A stretch of DNA of 64,000 nucleotides from Acidimicrobiia bacterium (GCA_020850945.1 JADZDR010000035.1:1-64000); one strand, 5' to 3'; counted from the stretch's first letter, positions 43,070-52,422 are shown. The notes: a model not told the origin generated them from the sequence alone. A program made the numbers and translations.

Positions 43070-44458
43070 TCAGAACGGAAGCTGTTCTGCCTGGAGCGAA
43101 CGCAGCTCGTCGAACATCGCCCGGCACGCAGACTCGTCGGAAGGCGAGCAGGGATCCTCGATCACGGCTCGCAGGGCGAGCTCCGGGTCGCCGGTGAGGG
43201 CCGACTCGACGACGAGGTCCTGCAACGCGACCTGTGTCGCCGTATGGCCGGCGATCGGCTCGGCGAGGGGAGGCATCTTCTCGGGATGGAGACCCGTACC
43301 GTCGATCCGGGCCGGGACCTCGACGATGGCGCCGTCCGCGACGTTGGGGAGATAGCCCCGGTTGGGTACGTTGACCGCGAGGACCTCTGTGGGGACACCC
43401 GTCCAGAGCGCGGCGACGATCGGGATCACCTCTTCGAGGCTGTGTCCGACCCTGTGGAACGGCAGTGGCAAGTGGGAGTTCGCGATGCGGGTCGCGAAGC
43501 GCTCGGTCACGCGGTCGAGCCGTTCGAAGGTGTCGACCGGTGCCGGGTGATACGGGACGACGTCGAGGGCGAAGGGGAGGTACTCGCCGATGTGGCTGTC
43601 CACGGACGTCGGCACGAGACCGTACGTCCGAACCATGTGCGTGACGAGCGGCGTGTAGAGCTGGTCGACGAGAAACGTGAACGGGAATGCGCGTTCGGCC
43701 CGCTTCACGATCCCGAGTGTGCGGGGTGAGTAGTCGAAGATGTTGTTCGCGAAGAGGTCCCTGATGCGGGGCAGGAGGTCCTCGCCGGTCTCACGATCAC
43801 GGAACTCCGTGAAGAACGTGAAGTGGTTTATGCCCGAAGCCTTTGCCGCGATACGGGAGGGCTTGATCCGCAGGAGCAGCGCAAGCCTCACGATGCCGCC
43901 CGGTTCCTCGTGGCACATCCCCACGTTCGCGACGTCCGTGCCCCGGTTGACGGCGAGAGTGACGCGGCTCATCGGGTTCGAGAGGTTCACGAGGAACGCG
44001 TCCGGGCAGTGCTTCTCGATGCTCGCGCAGATGTCGAGCGTGTTCTTGATGCTCCGCAGGGAGTGGAACACGGCACCCGGCCCACCGTTCTCCCCGTTGA
44101 TCTGCCTCGCCCCGTGCCTGTTGGGGATCTCGTAGTCCTGTCGCCAGTACTTGAACCGGCCGAACTCGGCGCTGCTCAACACGAAGTCGGCACTCTCGAG
44201 CGCGGTTGCCGGGTCGGTGCTGTAGTCGAGGATGACGGGGGCGCCGGACGCGGCGTTGAGCTTGGCGGCGACCCGATACGCGCGCAGGAGGCGCTCCTCG
44301 TTCACGTCGTGCAGCATGAGCCGGGCGCCGGCGAGCGCCGGTGTGTGGACCACGTCGTTCACCATCGACGGCCCGAAGGACATACCGCCCGCCCCGACCA
44401 TCGTGATCTTCGGCGGCGCCTCGGAGCCCGAACGGGTGTAGGACTGCAGATCCCTCAT
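43070..44458 (-). CDS. glycoside hydrolase family 4
   Basis: A 462-aa NAD- and Mn-dependent glycosidase. The dinucleotide motif is TMVGAGGMSFGPSMVNDV (about residues 19-36), NPM appears in VNLSNPMSRVT, the metal-binding Cys/His pair is in VGMCHEEPGG (about 180) and the second His in GINHFTFFTEF. GH4 enzymes cleave alpha- or beta-glucosides, galactosides or galacturonides by an oxidation-elimination mechanism; the substrate is not clear here, and the usual CHS is CHE. The SDR gene at 44581 is divergent and could act on the same sugar. Confidence 0.88.
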   Translation of the reverse strand: MRDLQSYTRSGSEAPPKITMVGAGGMSFGPSMVNDVVHTPALAGARLMLHDVNEERLLRAYRVAAKLNAASGAPVILDYSTDPATALESADFVLSSAEFGRFKYWRQDYEIPNRHGARQINGENGGPGAVFHSLRSIKNTLDICASIEKHCPDAFLVNLSNPMSRVTLAVNRGTDVANVGMCHEEPGGIVRLALLLRIKPSRIAAKASGINHFTFFTEFRDRETGEDLLPRIRDLFANNIFDYSPRTLGIVKRAERAFPFTFLVDQLYTPLVTHMVRTYGLVPTSVDSHIGEYLPFALDVVPYHPAPVDTFERLDRVTERFATRIANSHLPLPFHRVGHSLEEVIPIVAALWTGVPTEVLAVNVPNRGYLPNVADGAIVEVPARIDGTGLHPEKMPPLAEPIAGHTATQVALQDLVVESALTGDPELALRAVIEDPCSPSDESACRAMFDELRSLQAEQLPF

Positions 44459-44580
44459 GTGCTCCCCTCCTCGTGTCCGCCCCCGGTCCCGAATGATGAC
44501 GGGTGGGCCGCGGGGTGTGCCAGTCCCCCTCGGGTTCTCTACGCTGCAGACTCGTCCGCCGACACAGGAGGCACGCGGCC

Positions 44581-45357
44581 GTGGGAGATCTCTTCTCGAT
44601 CGAGGGCAAGGTCGCTCTCGTCACAGGTGGCTCGCGGGGGATCGGTCTCATGATCGCCCGCGGCTTCGTCGAGGCCGGCGCCCGGGTCTACATCTCGTCG
44701 CGCAAGGCGGACGTGTGCGACGAGGTCGCGGCCGAGCTGTCACGGACGGGGGAGTGCTTCGCAGTCCCCGGAGACCTCTCGACCGAGGCGGAGTGCGCCC
44801 GCGTCGCAGCCGAGATCACCGCCCGTGAGCCCGAGCTCGACATCCTCGTGAACAACGCCGGGGCGACGTGGGGAGCGCCGCTCACCGAACACGACGAGGC
44901 GGCCTGGGACCGCGTCCTCGACCTGAACGTGAAGGGCGTGTTCTTCATGACCAAGCACCTGCTCGGCCCACTCCAGGCGGCCGGGACGCAGGAGGAGCCG
45001 TCCCGCGTCATCAACATCGGCTCGATCGACGGCATCCACGTCCCCGTCCTCGAGACGTACTCGTATGCCGTGTCGAAGGCAGGTGTGCACCAGATGACGC
45101 GGCACCTCGCGAAGCGACTCGCGCCGGCCGTGACCGTCAACGCCATCGCCCCCGGCCCGTTCGAGTCGAAGATGATGGCCGCCACGCTCGAGGCATTCGG
45201 GGAGCAGATCGCCGCCTCGGCCCCCCTGCGGCGCATCGGCCGGCCCGACGACATGGCGGGTGCGGCGATCTTCCTCGCTTCCCGGGCGGGCGCCTACCTG
45301 ACCGGAGCCGTCATCCCCGTCGACGGAGGCATCTCGACTCTCGGCTCCGGTATCTGA
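44581..45357 (+). CDS. short-chain dehydrogenase, FabG-like
   Basis: A 258-aa classical SDR. The motif VTGGSRGIGLMIA lies at about residues 14-26, NNAG at 89, the Ser in NIGSIDGIHV, and Tyr/Lys in YSYAVSKAGVHQM (about 163). PGPF and IPVDGG at the C-terminus are typical of FabG-related enzymes. GTG 44581 is chosen because CAGGAGG lies about 10 nt upstream and the fold begins directly. It is divergent from GH4. Confidence 0.9.
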   Translation: MGDLFSIEGKVALVTGGSRGIGLMIARGFVEAGARVYISSRKADVCDEVAAELSRTGECFAVPGDLSTEAECARVAAEITAREPELDILVNNAGATWGAPLTEHDEAAWDRVLDLNVKGVFFMTKHLLGPLQAAGTQEEPSRVINIGSIDGIHVPVLETYSYAVSKAGVHQMTRHLAKRLAPAVTVNAIAPGPFESKMMAATLEAFGEQIAASAPLRRIGRPDDMAGAAIFLASRAGAYLTGAVIPVDGGISTLGSGI

Positions 45358-45373
45358 CCCGTCGGAGGGCGTG

Positions 45374-46111
45374 TCAGAGGGGTCGCCGTCCCACGAGGAT
45401 GTCGACGCGGATGCCGTCCTCGAACGTGGTCTCGGTGACCGAGCCGGCGAAGCCGGCTGTGTCGAGGAGGCGGAGCCACGTGCCCCGCGGGAACACGCCG
45501 AGCCTGTGGGTGTCGTGGGAGACATGGACGGATCCGTCGGCGTCGCGAGTCACGACGACGAACTCGGTCTCGTACCACGTGTCGTCCGGGTCCGGGTCCC
45601 AGGTCCACTCGAGATAGCGTGCCCCCCGGCCGTCGGCCGCGTCGGATCCGCCGTGCTCGGTGCCCGGCCGGAAGATCTCACGGGTGTGATCAGGGGCGAA
45701 CACAGCCACCCCGCCGGGCCTGCAGTGGGCGAAGGCCGTCTCGATCGTGCGTGTGAGGTCGGCCTCGGTCGCCATGTAGGAGATCGCGTCGTGGACGAAC
45801 ACGGCGTCGAAGTCCCGTCCGAGTCGCACGTCGCGCATGTCGCCCTGCACGTGCTCGCATTCGGGATTGCGTACTCGCGATACGGCAAGCATGTCCTCGG
45901 AGAGATCCACCAGGGTCATCGTGAGGTCGTGCTTCAGGTACGAGGCGTTGTGCCCACCGCCACTGCCGAGCTCGAGGACCTCCCGTACGGGGATCTCCCC
46001 GGAGGTGAGAAGTCGGGCATAGACGGCTGCTTCCTCCTCGTAGTGCTCGGGCGGGGTGATCAGGGCGAACCACGGAGCGAGATCCGAGTAGAGGTGGTAG
46101 TCCTCGGGCAT
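45374..46111 (-). CDS. class I SAM-dependent methyltransferase
   Basis: A 245-aa methyltransferase. SAM motif I is VLELGSGGGHNASYL (about residues 45-59), motif II TLVDLSEDMLAVSR, then EHVQGDMRDVRL and FDAVFVHDAISYM. The start ATG 46111 begins MPEDYHLYSDLAPWF, the usual opening of this family; upstream frame to 46219 is open but has a Cys-rich, unlikely N-terminus. It converges with the SDR gene. Confidence 0.82.
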   Translation of the reverse strand: MPEDYHLYSDLAPWFALITPPEHYEEEAAVYARLLTSGEIPVREVLELGSGGGHNASYLKHDLTMTLVDLSEDMLAVSRVRNPECEHVQGDMRDVRLGRDFDAVFVHDAISYMATEADLTRTIETAFAHCRPGGVAVFAPDHTREIFRPGTEHGGSDAADGRGARYLEWTWDPDPDDTWYETEFVVVTRDADGSVHVSHDTHRLGVFPRGTWLRLLDTAGFAGSVTETTFEDGIRVDILVGRRPL

Positions 46112-46284
46112 GCCGAGAGTCTCGCCGTCGAGCCGCACGCCGTAAAGGGGTGCAGTCGAGGCGCAGGAATTCACACACGTCTCAGACTTCCCACATAGAC
46201 CTGTTACGTCGAACCGCAAGAGGGCGCTCCGAATCGGTTGTCGCAGCCCGTGGCAACGGCGCTCGGTGTCATCGGAGGCACACT

Positions 46285-46542
46285 GTGAAGGGATGCCTGC
46301 ACGTCAAGACGAGGCTGAACTGGATTCGCCGTCAGATGGCAGAGGACCGTACCGACGTCACGGAGGGGCTCCTCCGCCAGGTCCACTACGAGATCGCCGC
46401 CGGCCATCGCCGCGCGCAGCAGGCCGCCTCGTTCCATCCCGAGTCCGAGATCTACGTCGAGCGCGTGCGGATCTGGGAGTCCCTCGACGAGGAGTGCGAG
46501 GAGCTGAGAGCGAGGGCGGGCTCCCCCAGACGTGTCGCCTGA
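46285..46542 (+). CDS. small helical protein, unknown
   Basis: An 85-aa protein, highly charged and predicted helical (RRQMAEDRTDVTEGLLRQVH, then ESEIYVERVRIWESLDEEC). GTG 46285 is chosen because GGAGG lies 6 nt upstream. No family recognised. A 14-bp inverted repeat follows it before the lipid-kinase gene. Confidence 0.55.
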   Translation: MKGCLHVKTRLNWIRRQMAEDRTDVTEGLLRQVHYEIAAGHRRAQQAASFHPESEIYVERVRIWESLDEECEELRARAGSPRRVA

Positions 46543-46578
46543 AGCCTGCGAGGTGGTGGGAGACAGTGGTGGGACCGA

Positions 46579-46627
46579 GGGTTGTGAGGATCTCACCCGC
46601 AATGGAGCGGCAGGATCCTCACAACCC
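46579..46627. repeat. 14-bp perfect inverted repeat
   Basis: GGGTTGTGAGGATC (46579-46592) and GATCCTCACAACCC (46614-46627) flank a 21-nt spacer. It lies between the 85-aa gene and the lipid-kinase start, so it could be a terminator or an attenuator-like hairpin; there is no T-run. Confidence 0.5.
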
Positions 46628-46681
46628 CCTGTGAGTCGTGATACAAACGGGGGGAGATCGGCTCGGACGAAAGAGGCAGGC

Positions 46682-48058
46682 TTGAGCGGCGACTCGGTCA
46701 GGGTGTCTGCAGGGCGTCGCTGGGCGGCAATCGCGGCGATCGCATCCACGGCGGCCCTCGCCGTCCTTGTCGTGGTGTTCCTCGTGCGCAACATCCCCGC
46801 CGTGCTATTCGGAATCGCCGGCCTCTTCGTAGCCGTCGCCGGTGCGTGGTGGGTCGCAGCCGAGCGCGACTGGCGACACCGGGCGGGCTGGGTCGGTGTC
46901 GCAGGCGGCGTTGCCCTCCTCGTCGTGGGGGTCGTTCTCGCCGTCGGCGGCGCCGATCGCATCCTCGCACGAGTCGCGGTGTTCGTCGCCCTGCTCGCCG
47001 TCGTCGTCCTCACGACCCGCGTCGCCCTCGGCGCGCAGACGGTCCCGGTGGGGGACAGCGATGCGGCTCATGCCGGCGGCGATCCACCAGTACCGCCCGG
47101 GCATCCCGTGTTGCTGTGCAACCCGTGGTCGGGGGGCGGGAAGGTGGAGCAGTTCGGACTGCTCGAGCTGGCCGAAGAGCTCGGTGTCGAGACGGTCCTC
47201 CTCGATCACGGGCTCGATCTCGAACAGCTCGCCCGCGGCGCCGTGGCCGACGGGGCGGATTGCCTGGGGATGGCGGGCGGTGACGGATCCCAGGCCCTCG
47301 TGGCTTCGATCGCGGTCGAGCACGGTCTTCCCTTCGTCTGCATCTCGGCAGGCACGCGCAACCACTTCGCGCTCGACCTCGGCCTGGACAGAGACGACCC
47401 CCGTTCCACGATGTATGCGTTCCGGGACGCCGTGCCACGCCGTGTCGACTACGCGACCGTGGGTGACCGCCTCTTCGTCAACAACGTCTCCCTCGGCGTC
47501 TACGCCACCGTCGTACAGGAGGACTCGTATCGGGACGCCAAGGTCGAAACGGCGAGGTCACGCCTGCCCGAGCTCCTCGGTCGGCAGGCCGAGCCGTTCG
47601 ATCTCCAGTTCACCACCCCCGACGGCGAGGAGATCGACGGCGCCTTCGTCGTCATGGTGTCCAACAACCCGTATGCCCTCGGTGCCAAGATCGACGTCGC
47701 GCAACGCCGCCGGCTCGACTCGGGCGTTCTCGGCGTCTTCGCGGTGAGCGCGCCCACGGGCGCGGCTGCGGCGCGGCTCGTCACGCTCTCCGCGGTCGGC
47801 CAGCGTCAACGCAGTCCGTACTGGCACGAGTTCACGACGGAGGAGTTCGAGGTCCGCTCGCGGTCGGGCACGATCTTCGCGGGTGTCGACGGCGAGGCGC
47901 TCGACCTGCCGTCCCCGCTCGTGTTCCGCACACATCCCCTCGGGCTCACGCTGCTCGTACCCGAGGGGAATCGTGAGATCGCGGCGGCCCGCAAGGCCCG
48001 CGACCGAACGCTGCGTGACCTCGTGACGGTGGCGAGGGGGCGGGAGCCCCTCTCCTGA
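46682..48058 (+). CDS. diacylglycerol-kinase-family lipid kinase with membrane domain
   Basis: A 458-aa protein. The first 120 residues hold about four membrane helices (WAAIAAIASTAALAVLVVVF and others). The rest is a DAGK/NAD-kinase-fold catalytic domain: LLCNPWSGGGKVEQ (about 142), the GGDG loop MAGGDGSQALVASIA and SAGTRNHFALDLGL are the nucleotide-binding features, and the last domain has VVMVSNNPYALG and IFAGVDGEAL. Such proteins phosphorylate lipid or sphingoid-like substrates. TTG 46682 with AGAGGCAGG upstream is used; GTG 46631 is possible. Confidence 0.82.
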   Translation: MSGDSVRVSAGRRWAAIAAIASTAALAVLVVVFLVRNIPAVLFGIAGLFVAVAGAWWVAAERDWRHRAGWVGVAGGVALLVVGVVLAVGGADRILARVAVFVALLAVVVLTTRVALGAQTVPVGDSDAAHAGGDPPVPPGHPVLLCNPWSGGGKVEQFGLLELAEELGVETVLLDHGLDLEQLARGAVADGADCLGMAGGDGSQALVASIAVEHGLPFVCISAGTRNHFALDLGLDRDDPRSTMYAFRDAVPRRVDYATVGDRLFVNNVSLGVYATVVQEDSYRDAKVETARSRLPELLGRQAEPFDLQFTTPDGEEIDGAFVVMVSNNPYALGAKIDVAQRRRLDSGVLGVFAVSAPTGAAAARLVTLSAVGQRQRSPYWHEFTTEEFEVRSRSGTIFAGVDGEALDLPSPLVFRTHPLGLTLLVPEGNREIAAARKARDRTLRDLVTVARGREPLS

Positions 48059-48156
48059 CGCGGGGTGGTTCGAGCCGCTCCCACTCGGGTGGGCAGCACC
48101 AGTCTTGATACAAGAGACAAGATCTGTCACACTTCTCATCTCGCGTCGGAAAGGGT

Positions 48157-49377
48157 GTGCAAGTGGGGACGGGACTCGTCTTCGTCGTCATCCCGCTCGT
48201 GGCAGCGGCGATCGGCCTCATCACGAAGTGGGTCGCGATCAAGCTCATCTTCCATCCGGCACGCTGGGTGGGAATCGGCCCCATCGGCTGGCAGGGCATC
48301 GTGCAGCGACGCGCGCCGAAGTTCGCGGCCGGCATCGCGGACACGGTCCTCACGGCAGGTCTCGGCGTCGACAGCATCCTCGACCGTGTCGATCCCGAGG
48401 AGCTCGTCGACATCCTCACCCCGACGATCGACGCCCAGGCACCCGACGTGGTTCCCGCGCTCGTCGACGCCGTGCGCCCGGGACTCTGGGACGAGCTCGC
48501 GCCTCAGGCCCGTGGCACCGTCATCGACCACATTCGCGTCGAGGGCAAGCGCGTCGCCGTGAGCCTCGTCGCAGAGCTCAAGCCTGTTCTGGCCGATGCC
48601 GTCGACCTCAAGTCGACGATCGTCGCGGAGCTGTCGGGCGAGAACGCGAACCGCCTTGCCCGCCTCGTGCGCCGTCTGGCCGGGCGTGACCTCAACGTCG
48701 TGATCGCCTACGGCGGCGTGCTCGGCTTCCTCATGGGCCTCGTCGCCGCGGCCGGATACACGTTCCTCGAACGATGGTGGCTCATGCCCTTCGTCGGTGT
48801 CATCGACGGAGTCGTGAACAACTGGCTCGCGATCCAGATGATCTTCCGTCCCCGCGAGCGCACGTGGTATCTCGGTGTCTTCCCGTACCAGGGGCTCTTC
48901 CATCGCCGCAAGGAGGAGATCGCTGCCGAGTACTCGGCCATGCTGGCCGAGGAGGTCCTCACCCCCGAGTCCCTCTTCGCCCACCTGGCCGGGAGCACCG
49001 ACGCATTCCAGCTCTATCAGGTCGGGCTCCAGGCACTCGAGAGAGAGCTCGAGGCCCAGATCGACCAGGTCGCCGCCCTCTTGGGTGAGCCGGTCGACCC
49101 CGGCGCCCGCTCGCGTGTCCTCGCCGTCCTCATGCAGCGCATCCCGGCCGCCTTGCCGCAGGCTCTGCCCGAGATACAGGGCTATCTCGCAAAGCGCCTC
49201 GAGATAGCCGAGACGATGGAGCGAGCGCTCGTCGCCATGCCCCCCGAAGAGTTCGAGCAGGTCCTGCGAGGGATCTTCACCGAGGACGAGACGACGATCG
49301 TCGCGATCGGAGGTGCGCTCGGTGGTCTCATCGGGCTCGGCCAGGCAGCGATCGTCCTCGCGATGACGGCCGCATGA
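48157..49377 (+). CDS. DUF445 family membrane protein
   Basis: A 406-aa protein with an N-terminal membrane helix, a second in the middle (VIAYGGVLGFLMGLVAAAGY, about 190) and one at the C-terminus (AIGGALGGLIGLGQAAIVLA). LITKWVAIKLIFHP and its repeat NNWLAIQMIFRP are the paired DUF445 signatures. The function is unknown, but these proteins lie in membranes of many bacteria. GTG 48157 has GGAAAGG upstream; the stop overlaps the TetR start (ATGA). Confidence 0.87.
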   Translation: MQVGTGLVFVVIPLVAAAIGLITKWVAIKLIFHPARWVGIGPIGWQGIVQRRAPKFAAGIADTVLTAGLGVDSILDRVDPEELVDILTPTIDAQAPDVVPALVDAVRPGLWDELAPQARGTVIDHIRVEGKRVAVSLVAELKPVLADAVDLKSTIVAELSGENANRLARLVRRLAGRDLNVVIAYGGVLGFLMGLVAAAGYTFLERWWLMPFVGVIDGVVNNWLAIQMIFRPRERTWYLGVFPYQGLFHRRKEEIAAEYSAMLAEEVLTPESLFAHLAGSTDAFQLYQVGLQALERELEAQIDQVAALLGEPVDPGARSRVLAVLMQRIPAALPQALPEIQGYLAKRLEIAETMERALVAMPPEEFEQVLRGIFTEDETTIVAIGGALGGLIGLGQAAIVLAMTAA

Positions 49378-50006
49378 GCAGCGCGGGTCCCGGCCCACCG
49401 GCGGCGGGTGGCGAGACTCGGCGCCGCATCCTCGACGCCGCGTCTGCGTGCTTCGAGCGGTACGGCGTCCCGAAGACGACTGTCGAGGACGTCGCATCGG
49501 AGGCCGGCCTGTCGCGGGCGACCCTGTACCGGTACTTCGCCGGCGGGCGAGACGAGATCGTCGTGGGAGTCCTCGCCCGGAGCGCCGAGGCGAACTTCGA
49601 TCGTCTGCTCGAGATCGTCGCCGCCGAGCCGACGTTCGAGGCGGGGATAGTGGAGGGCATGATCGCTGCTCTGCGCCGCATCCGCGAGGACGCCAACCTC
49701 GGCCTCCTCTTCTCGGCCGACACGGTCGGCTACACGACTACGCTCGTCGGTGCCTCGGCGACGGTGTACGAGACGATGTCGCGGTTCATGACACCGCTCC
49801 TCGAGGCGGCGCGCAGCCGGGGGGACGTCCCGGCGAACCTCGATGCCGAGGAGGCCTCGGAGTGGACCGTCCGCGTTCTCCTCTCCCTCGTCACGTTTCG
49901 AGGGCCCCGTGAACGTAGTGATTCCGAGCTGCGCTCTTTCCTACACCAGTACTTCGTACCCGCGTTCAGGGTGCATCGAGGCCCAGCGGCAGGCGGAGGA
50001 ATGTGA
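49374..50006 (+). CDS. TetR-family transcriptional regulator
   Basis: A 210-aa repressor-type protein. The DNA-binding domain occupies residues 14-60: RRRILDAASACFERYGVPKT, VEDVASEAGLSRATLYRYF. The C-terminal ligand domain is not specific. The ATG at 49374 overlaps the DUF445 stop, so both are made together and the DUF445 gene is a likely target or partner. Confidence 0.9.
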   Translation: MSSAGPGPPAAGGETRRRILDAASACFERYGVPKTTVEDVASEAGLSRATLYRYFAGGRDEIVVGVLARSAEANFDRLLEIVAAEPTFEAGIVEGMIAALRRIREDANLGLLFSADTVGYTTTLVGASATVYETMSRFMTPLLEAARSRGDVPANLDAEEASEWTVRVLLSLVTFRGPRERSDSELRSFLHQYFVPAFRVHRGPAAGGGM

Positions 50007-50076
50007 AGTCGCCGAGTCGAAACCCGAGGCGGTGCATGACCTCGAGAACCGGCACGGGCGGGCCGATCAAGAATCC

Positions 50077-51111
50077 GTGAAGTCGTTCCGGCGCGGCCGC
50101 GGTGCCGTCGCGCTTGCCGTTGTCCTCGCACTCCTCCTCCTGACACCCGCGGTCAGGGCCCAGCCCACCGACGACTTCGCCGAGGCACGCCGCCGCCTCG
50201 AGGCGCTCCAGGAGGAGTCCGACGCCCTCGTGGACCACTACAACGAGGTCGCAGAGGAGGCCGACACCGTGGCAGCCGCGATCGCGGACTCGTCGGCGCG
50301 GGTCGAGCAGTTGCGCGAGTACGTGGCGGATAACGAGGCGAACGTGCGCCGGCACGCCGTCGACACCTACAAGTACGGGTCCCGGACGCTCGTCGAAGTC
50401 GACACGTTCACGCGTTCGGGGGACTTCAACTCGTTCACCCGTGCGATGAAGTACCTCGAGACGGTGCAGGGTAACTCGGTCGACGCGTTGCGCCGCCTCG
50501 ACGAGAGCCACGCCGCCCTCGCCCGGATGGTCGATCGCCTCGCGGACCAGGAGGTGGCCCAGAAGCGCCTGCTCGCGGACCTCGCGAGCCGTCGCACGCA
50601 GGTCGAGGCCGCGATCGCCGCCCAGGAGGTGATCGTCGACCAGTTCCGGACGGAGCTCGAGAGGCAGGCCGCCCAGGATGCATCTGCCGCGCAGCAGCTC
50701 ATCGACGCCGGGCTCGTCCCCGTCGCCACGACCGAGCAGGCGCGGGGTGCGATCGAGTGGGCAAGGGCCCGCCTCGGTACGCCGTACTGCTGGGGTGGGG
50801 TCGGCCCGAGCTGTTACGACTGCTCGGGTCTGATCCAGAAGGCGTACGCGAGTGTCGGTGTCCTGATCCCCCGCACCTCGTACCAGATGAAGGACGCGCT
50901 CCTCCCCACGGCAAACCCCCAACCGGGTGACATCGGATGGCATCCGGGGCATGTCGGCCTCTACATCGGGGCGGGTTACACGATCGAGGCTCCCCGTACA
51001 GGGGACGTCGTCCGTTACCGGCCCGTCGAAGACCGCTATGACGTCTACCTCAGGCCGGCTTCGGTGATGCCGGCACCGGCGGCCGGTAGCCCGGCCGGGG
51101 GGAGCGAATGA
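50077..51111 (+). CDS. secreted NlpC/P60 peptidoglycan endopeptidase
   Basis: A 344-aa exported hydrolase. Residues 1-30 are a signal peptide (FRRGRGAVALAVVLALLLL, TPAVRAQP). Residues 35-220 are a long coiled coil (EARRRLEALQEESDALVDHY and further heptads), typical of RipA-like autolysins. The NlpC/P60 domain follows with the nucleophile Cys in YDCSGLIQKAY (about 254) and His in HPGHVGLYIG (about 292). It cuts the peptide stem of peptidoglycan. Start is taken as GTG 50077; GTG 50032 is possible. Confidence 0.88.
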   Translation: MKSFRRGRGAVALAVVLALLLLTPAVRAQPTDDFAEARRRLEALQEESDALVDHYNEVAEEADTVAAAIADSSARVEQLREYVADNEANVRRHAVDTYKYGSRTLVEVDTFTRSGDFNSFTRAMKYLETVQGNSVDALRRLDESHAALARMVDRLADQEVAQKRLLADLASRRTQVEAAIAAQEVIVDQFRTELERQAAQDASAAQQLIDAGLVPVATTEQARGAIEWARARLGTPYCWGGVGPSCYDCSGLIQKAYASVGVLIPRTSYQMKDALLPTANPQPGDIGWHPGHVGLYIGAGYTIEAPRTGDVVRYRPVEDRYDVYLRPASVMPAPAAGSPAGGSE

Positions 51112-51155
51112 CGCACGGGGTGGCACCCCCACTTCCGAGCCCTGTCTTCTAGTCC

Positions 51156-51161
51156 TATACT
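51156..51161 (+). promoter_or_regulatory. -10 element of the Rrf2 promoter
   Basis: TATACT, close to consensus, ends 8 nt before ATG 51170, again a leaderless arrangement. TTCCGA at 51133-51138 is a possible -35. Confidence 0.6.
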
Positions 51162-51169
51162 GAATGACT

Positions 51170-51583
51170 ATGAGACTGCAGGTGACGCGCAAGGCGGACC
51201 TCGCCGCCCGGGCCCTCGTGGTCCTCGCCGAGGTGGGGGGCCGCCTCAAGGCGGCGGAGCTCGCCGAGCTCCTCGGCACGAGCGCCGGCTTCATCTCCCA
51301 GGTGCTCAGCCCCCTCGTCGAGAAGGCCTGGGTGCGCTCCGACCCGGGGCCGACGGGCGGCTATTCCATCGCCAATCCCCTCGAGTCCCTGTCGGTGCTC
51401 GACGTGATCGAGACGATCGACGGGCCGACCGACGCGGGCCGTTGCGTCGTCGAGAACAGGATGTGCGACACGCGGAACCCCTGCACCCTTCATCACGCCT
51501 GGGCTCGTGCTCGCGAATCGCTCGTCGAAGAGCTGCGGGCGACTTCGCTCGTCGACGTCGTGCAGACAGGAGGACGGCGATGA
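51170..51583 (+). CDS. Rrf2-family regulator, probably Fe-S and NO-responsive
   Basis: A 137-aa winged-helix protein of the Rrf2 family. The HTH is LKAAELAELLGTSAGFISQV followed by LSPLVEKAWVRSDPGPTGGY, the usual recognition helix and wing. Three Cys are spaced C-x6-C-x5-C (GRCVVENRMCDTRNPC, residues about 89-102), as in the [4Fe-4S]/[2Fe-2S] binding sites of NsrR and IscR. With the neighbouring Ric and nar genes this argues for sensing of NO or iron-sulfur status. ATG 51170 fits the leaderless promoter; ATG 51164 is in frame. Confidence 0.87.
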   Translation: MRLQVTRKADLAARALVVLAEVGGRLKAAELAELLGTSAGFISQVLSPLVEKAWVRSDPGPTGGYSIANPLESLSVLDVIETIDGPTDAGRCVVENRMCDTRNPCTLHHAWARARESLVEELRATSLVDVVQTGGRR

Positions 51584-52422
51584 CGAGTCCGACTCGTCTG
51601 GTCGCGGACAGCACCCCAGCACCGCCTGCCGAGTCCGAAGCCCGACCGCGGTCGACGTTGCGGGCGGTCGCCCTGCCCGCGGAGCACGGTGGTTGGAGCC
51701 TCACACTCGAGCCGGCGATCCTCGGCATGCTCGTCGCCCCGAGCGGGGCAGGGCTCGTCCTCGGCCTGGCCGCCCTCGTGGCGTTCGTCGCCCGCACGCC
51801 GCTCAAGGTCATCCTCGTGGACTCGCGGCGGGGGCGGCGTCTCGCGCGGACACGCCTCGCCGCTCTCGTCCTCGGGGTCGAGGCCGGCGCCATCGTGTGC
51901 CTCCTCGTAGGAGCCGTCCTCTTCGCGCACGGGGACTTCTGGGTCCCGCTCGCCCTCGCGGCACCTCTATTCGCGCTCGAGCTCTGGTTCGACATGCGCA
52001 GCCACGGCCGGCGCCTCCTACCCGAGCTCGCGGGGGCGATCGGAATGGGTTCGGTTGCGGCCTCGATCGTTCTGGCAGGGGGAGGATCGCCGACGGCGGC
52101 AGCGGGCGCGTGGCTCGTGATCGCGGCCCGGGTCGTGGCGTCCCTCCCGTTCGTGCGATACCAGGTGAGCCGTGCGAAGGTAAGGTCGGGTCACATCGCC
52201 CGCCAGGATCTCGCCCAAGCCGGAGCCGTGGCTGCGGCAGGGGCGGGATTCCTCGCCGGGTGGCTGCCCGTGATGGCAGCGCTGCCGCTGGTCGCGCTGG
52301 CCGCTGTCCAGGCCTGCCTGGCGCGTGCGCCTGCCCCGCGGGCTGCCGTCATCGGCGTCGAGCAGATCTGCTTCGGTCTCGTCGTGGCCGTCAGCGCCGG
52401 CCTCGCAATCCCAGCAAGCTGA
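51580..52422 (+). CDS. YwiC-like membrane protein
   Basis: A 280-aa protein with about eight membrane helices after a 35-residue N-terminal tail. ALPAEHGGWSLTLEPAILGM is the family's diagnostic opening, and AKVRSGHIARQDLAQ is a conserved loop late in the protein. YwiC-like proteins lie beside nitrate-respiration genes in Bacillus and elsewhere; their function is unproven. ATG 51580 overlaps the Rrf2 stop (ATGA), which makes them an operon. Confidence 0.85.
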   Translation: MTSPTRLVADSTPAPPAESEARPRSTLRAVALPAEHGGWSLTLEPAILGMLVAPSGAGLVLGLAALVAFVARTPLKVILVDSRRGRRLARTRLAALVLGVEAGAIVCLLVGAVLFAHGDFWVPLALAAPLFALELWFDMRSHGRRLLPELAGAIGMGSVAASIVLAGGGSPTAAAGAWLVIAARVVASLPFVRYQVSRAKVRSGHIARQDLAQAGAVAAAGAGFLAGWLPVMAALPLVALAAVQACLARAPAPRAAVIGVEQICFGLVVAVSAGLAIPAS

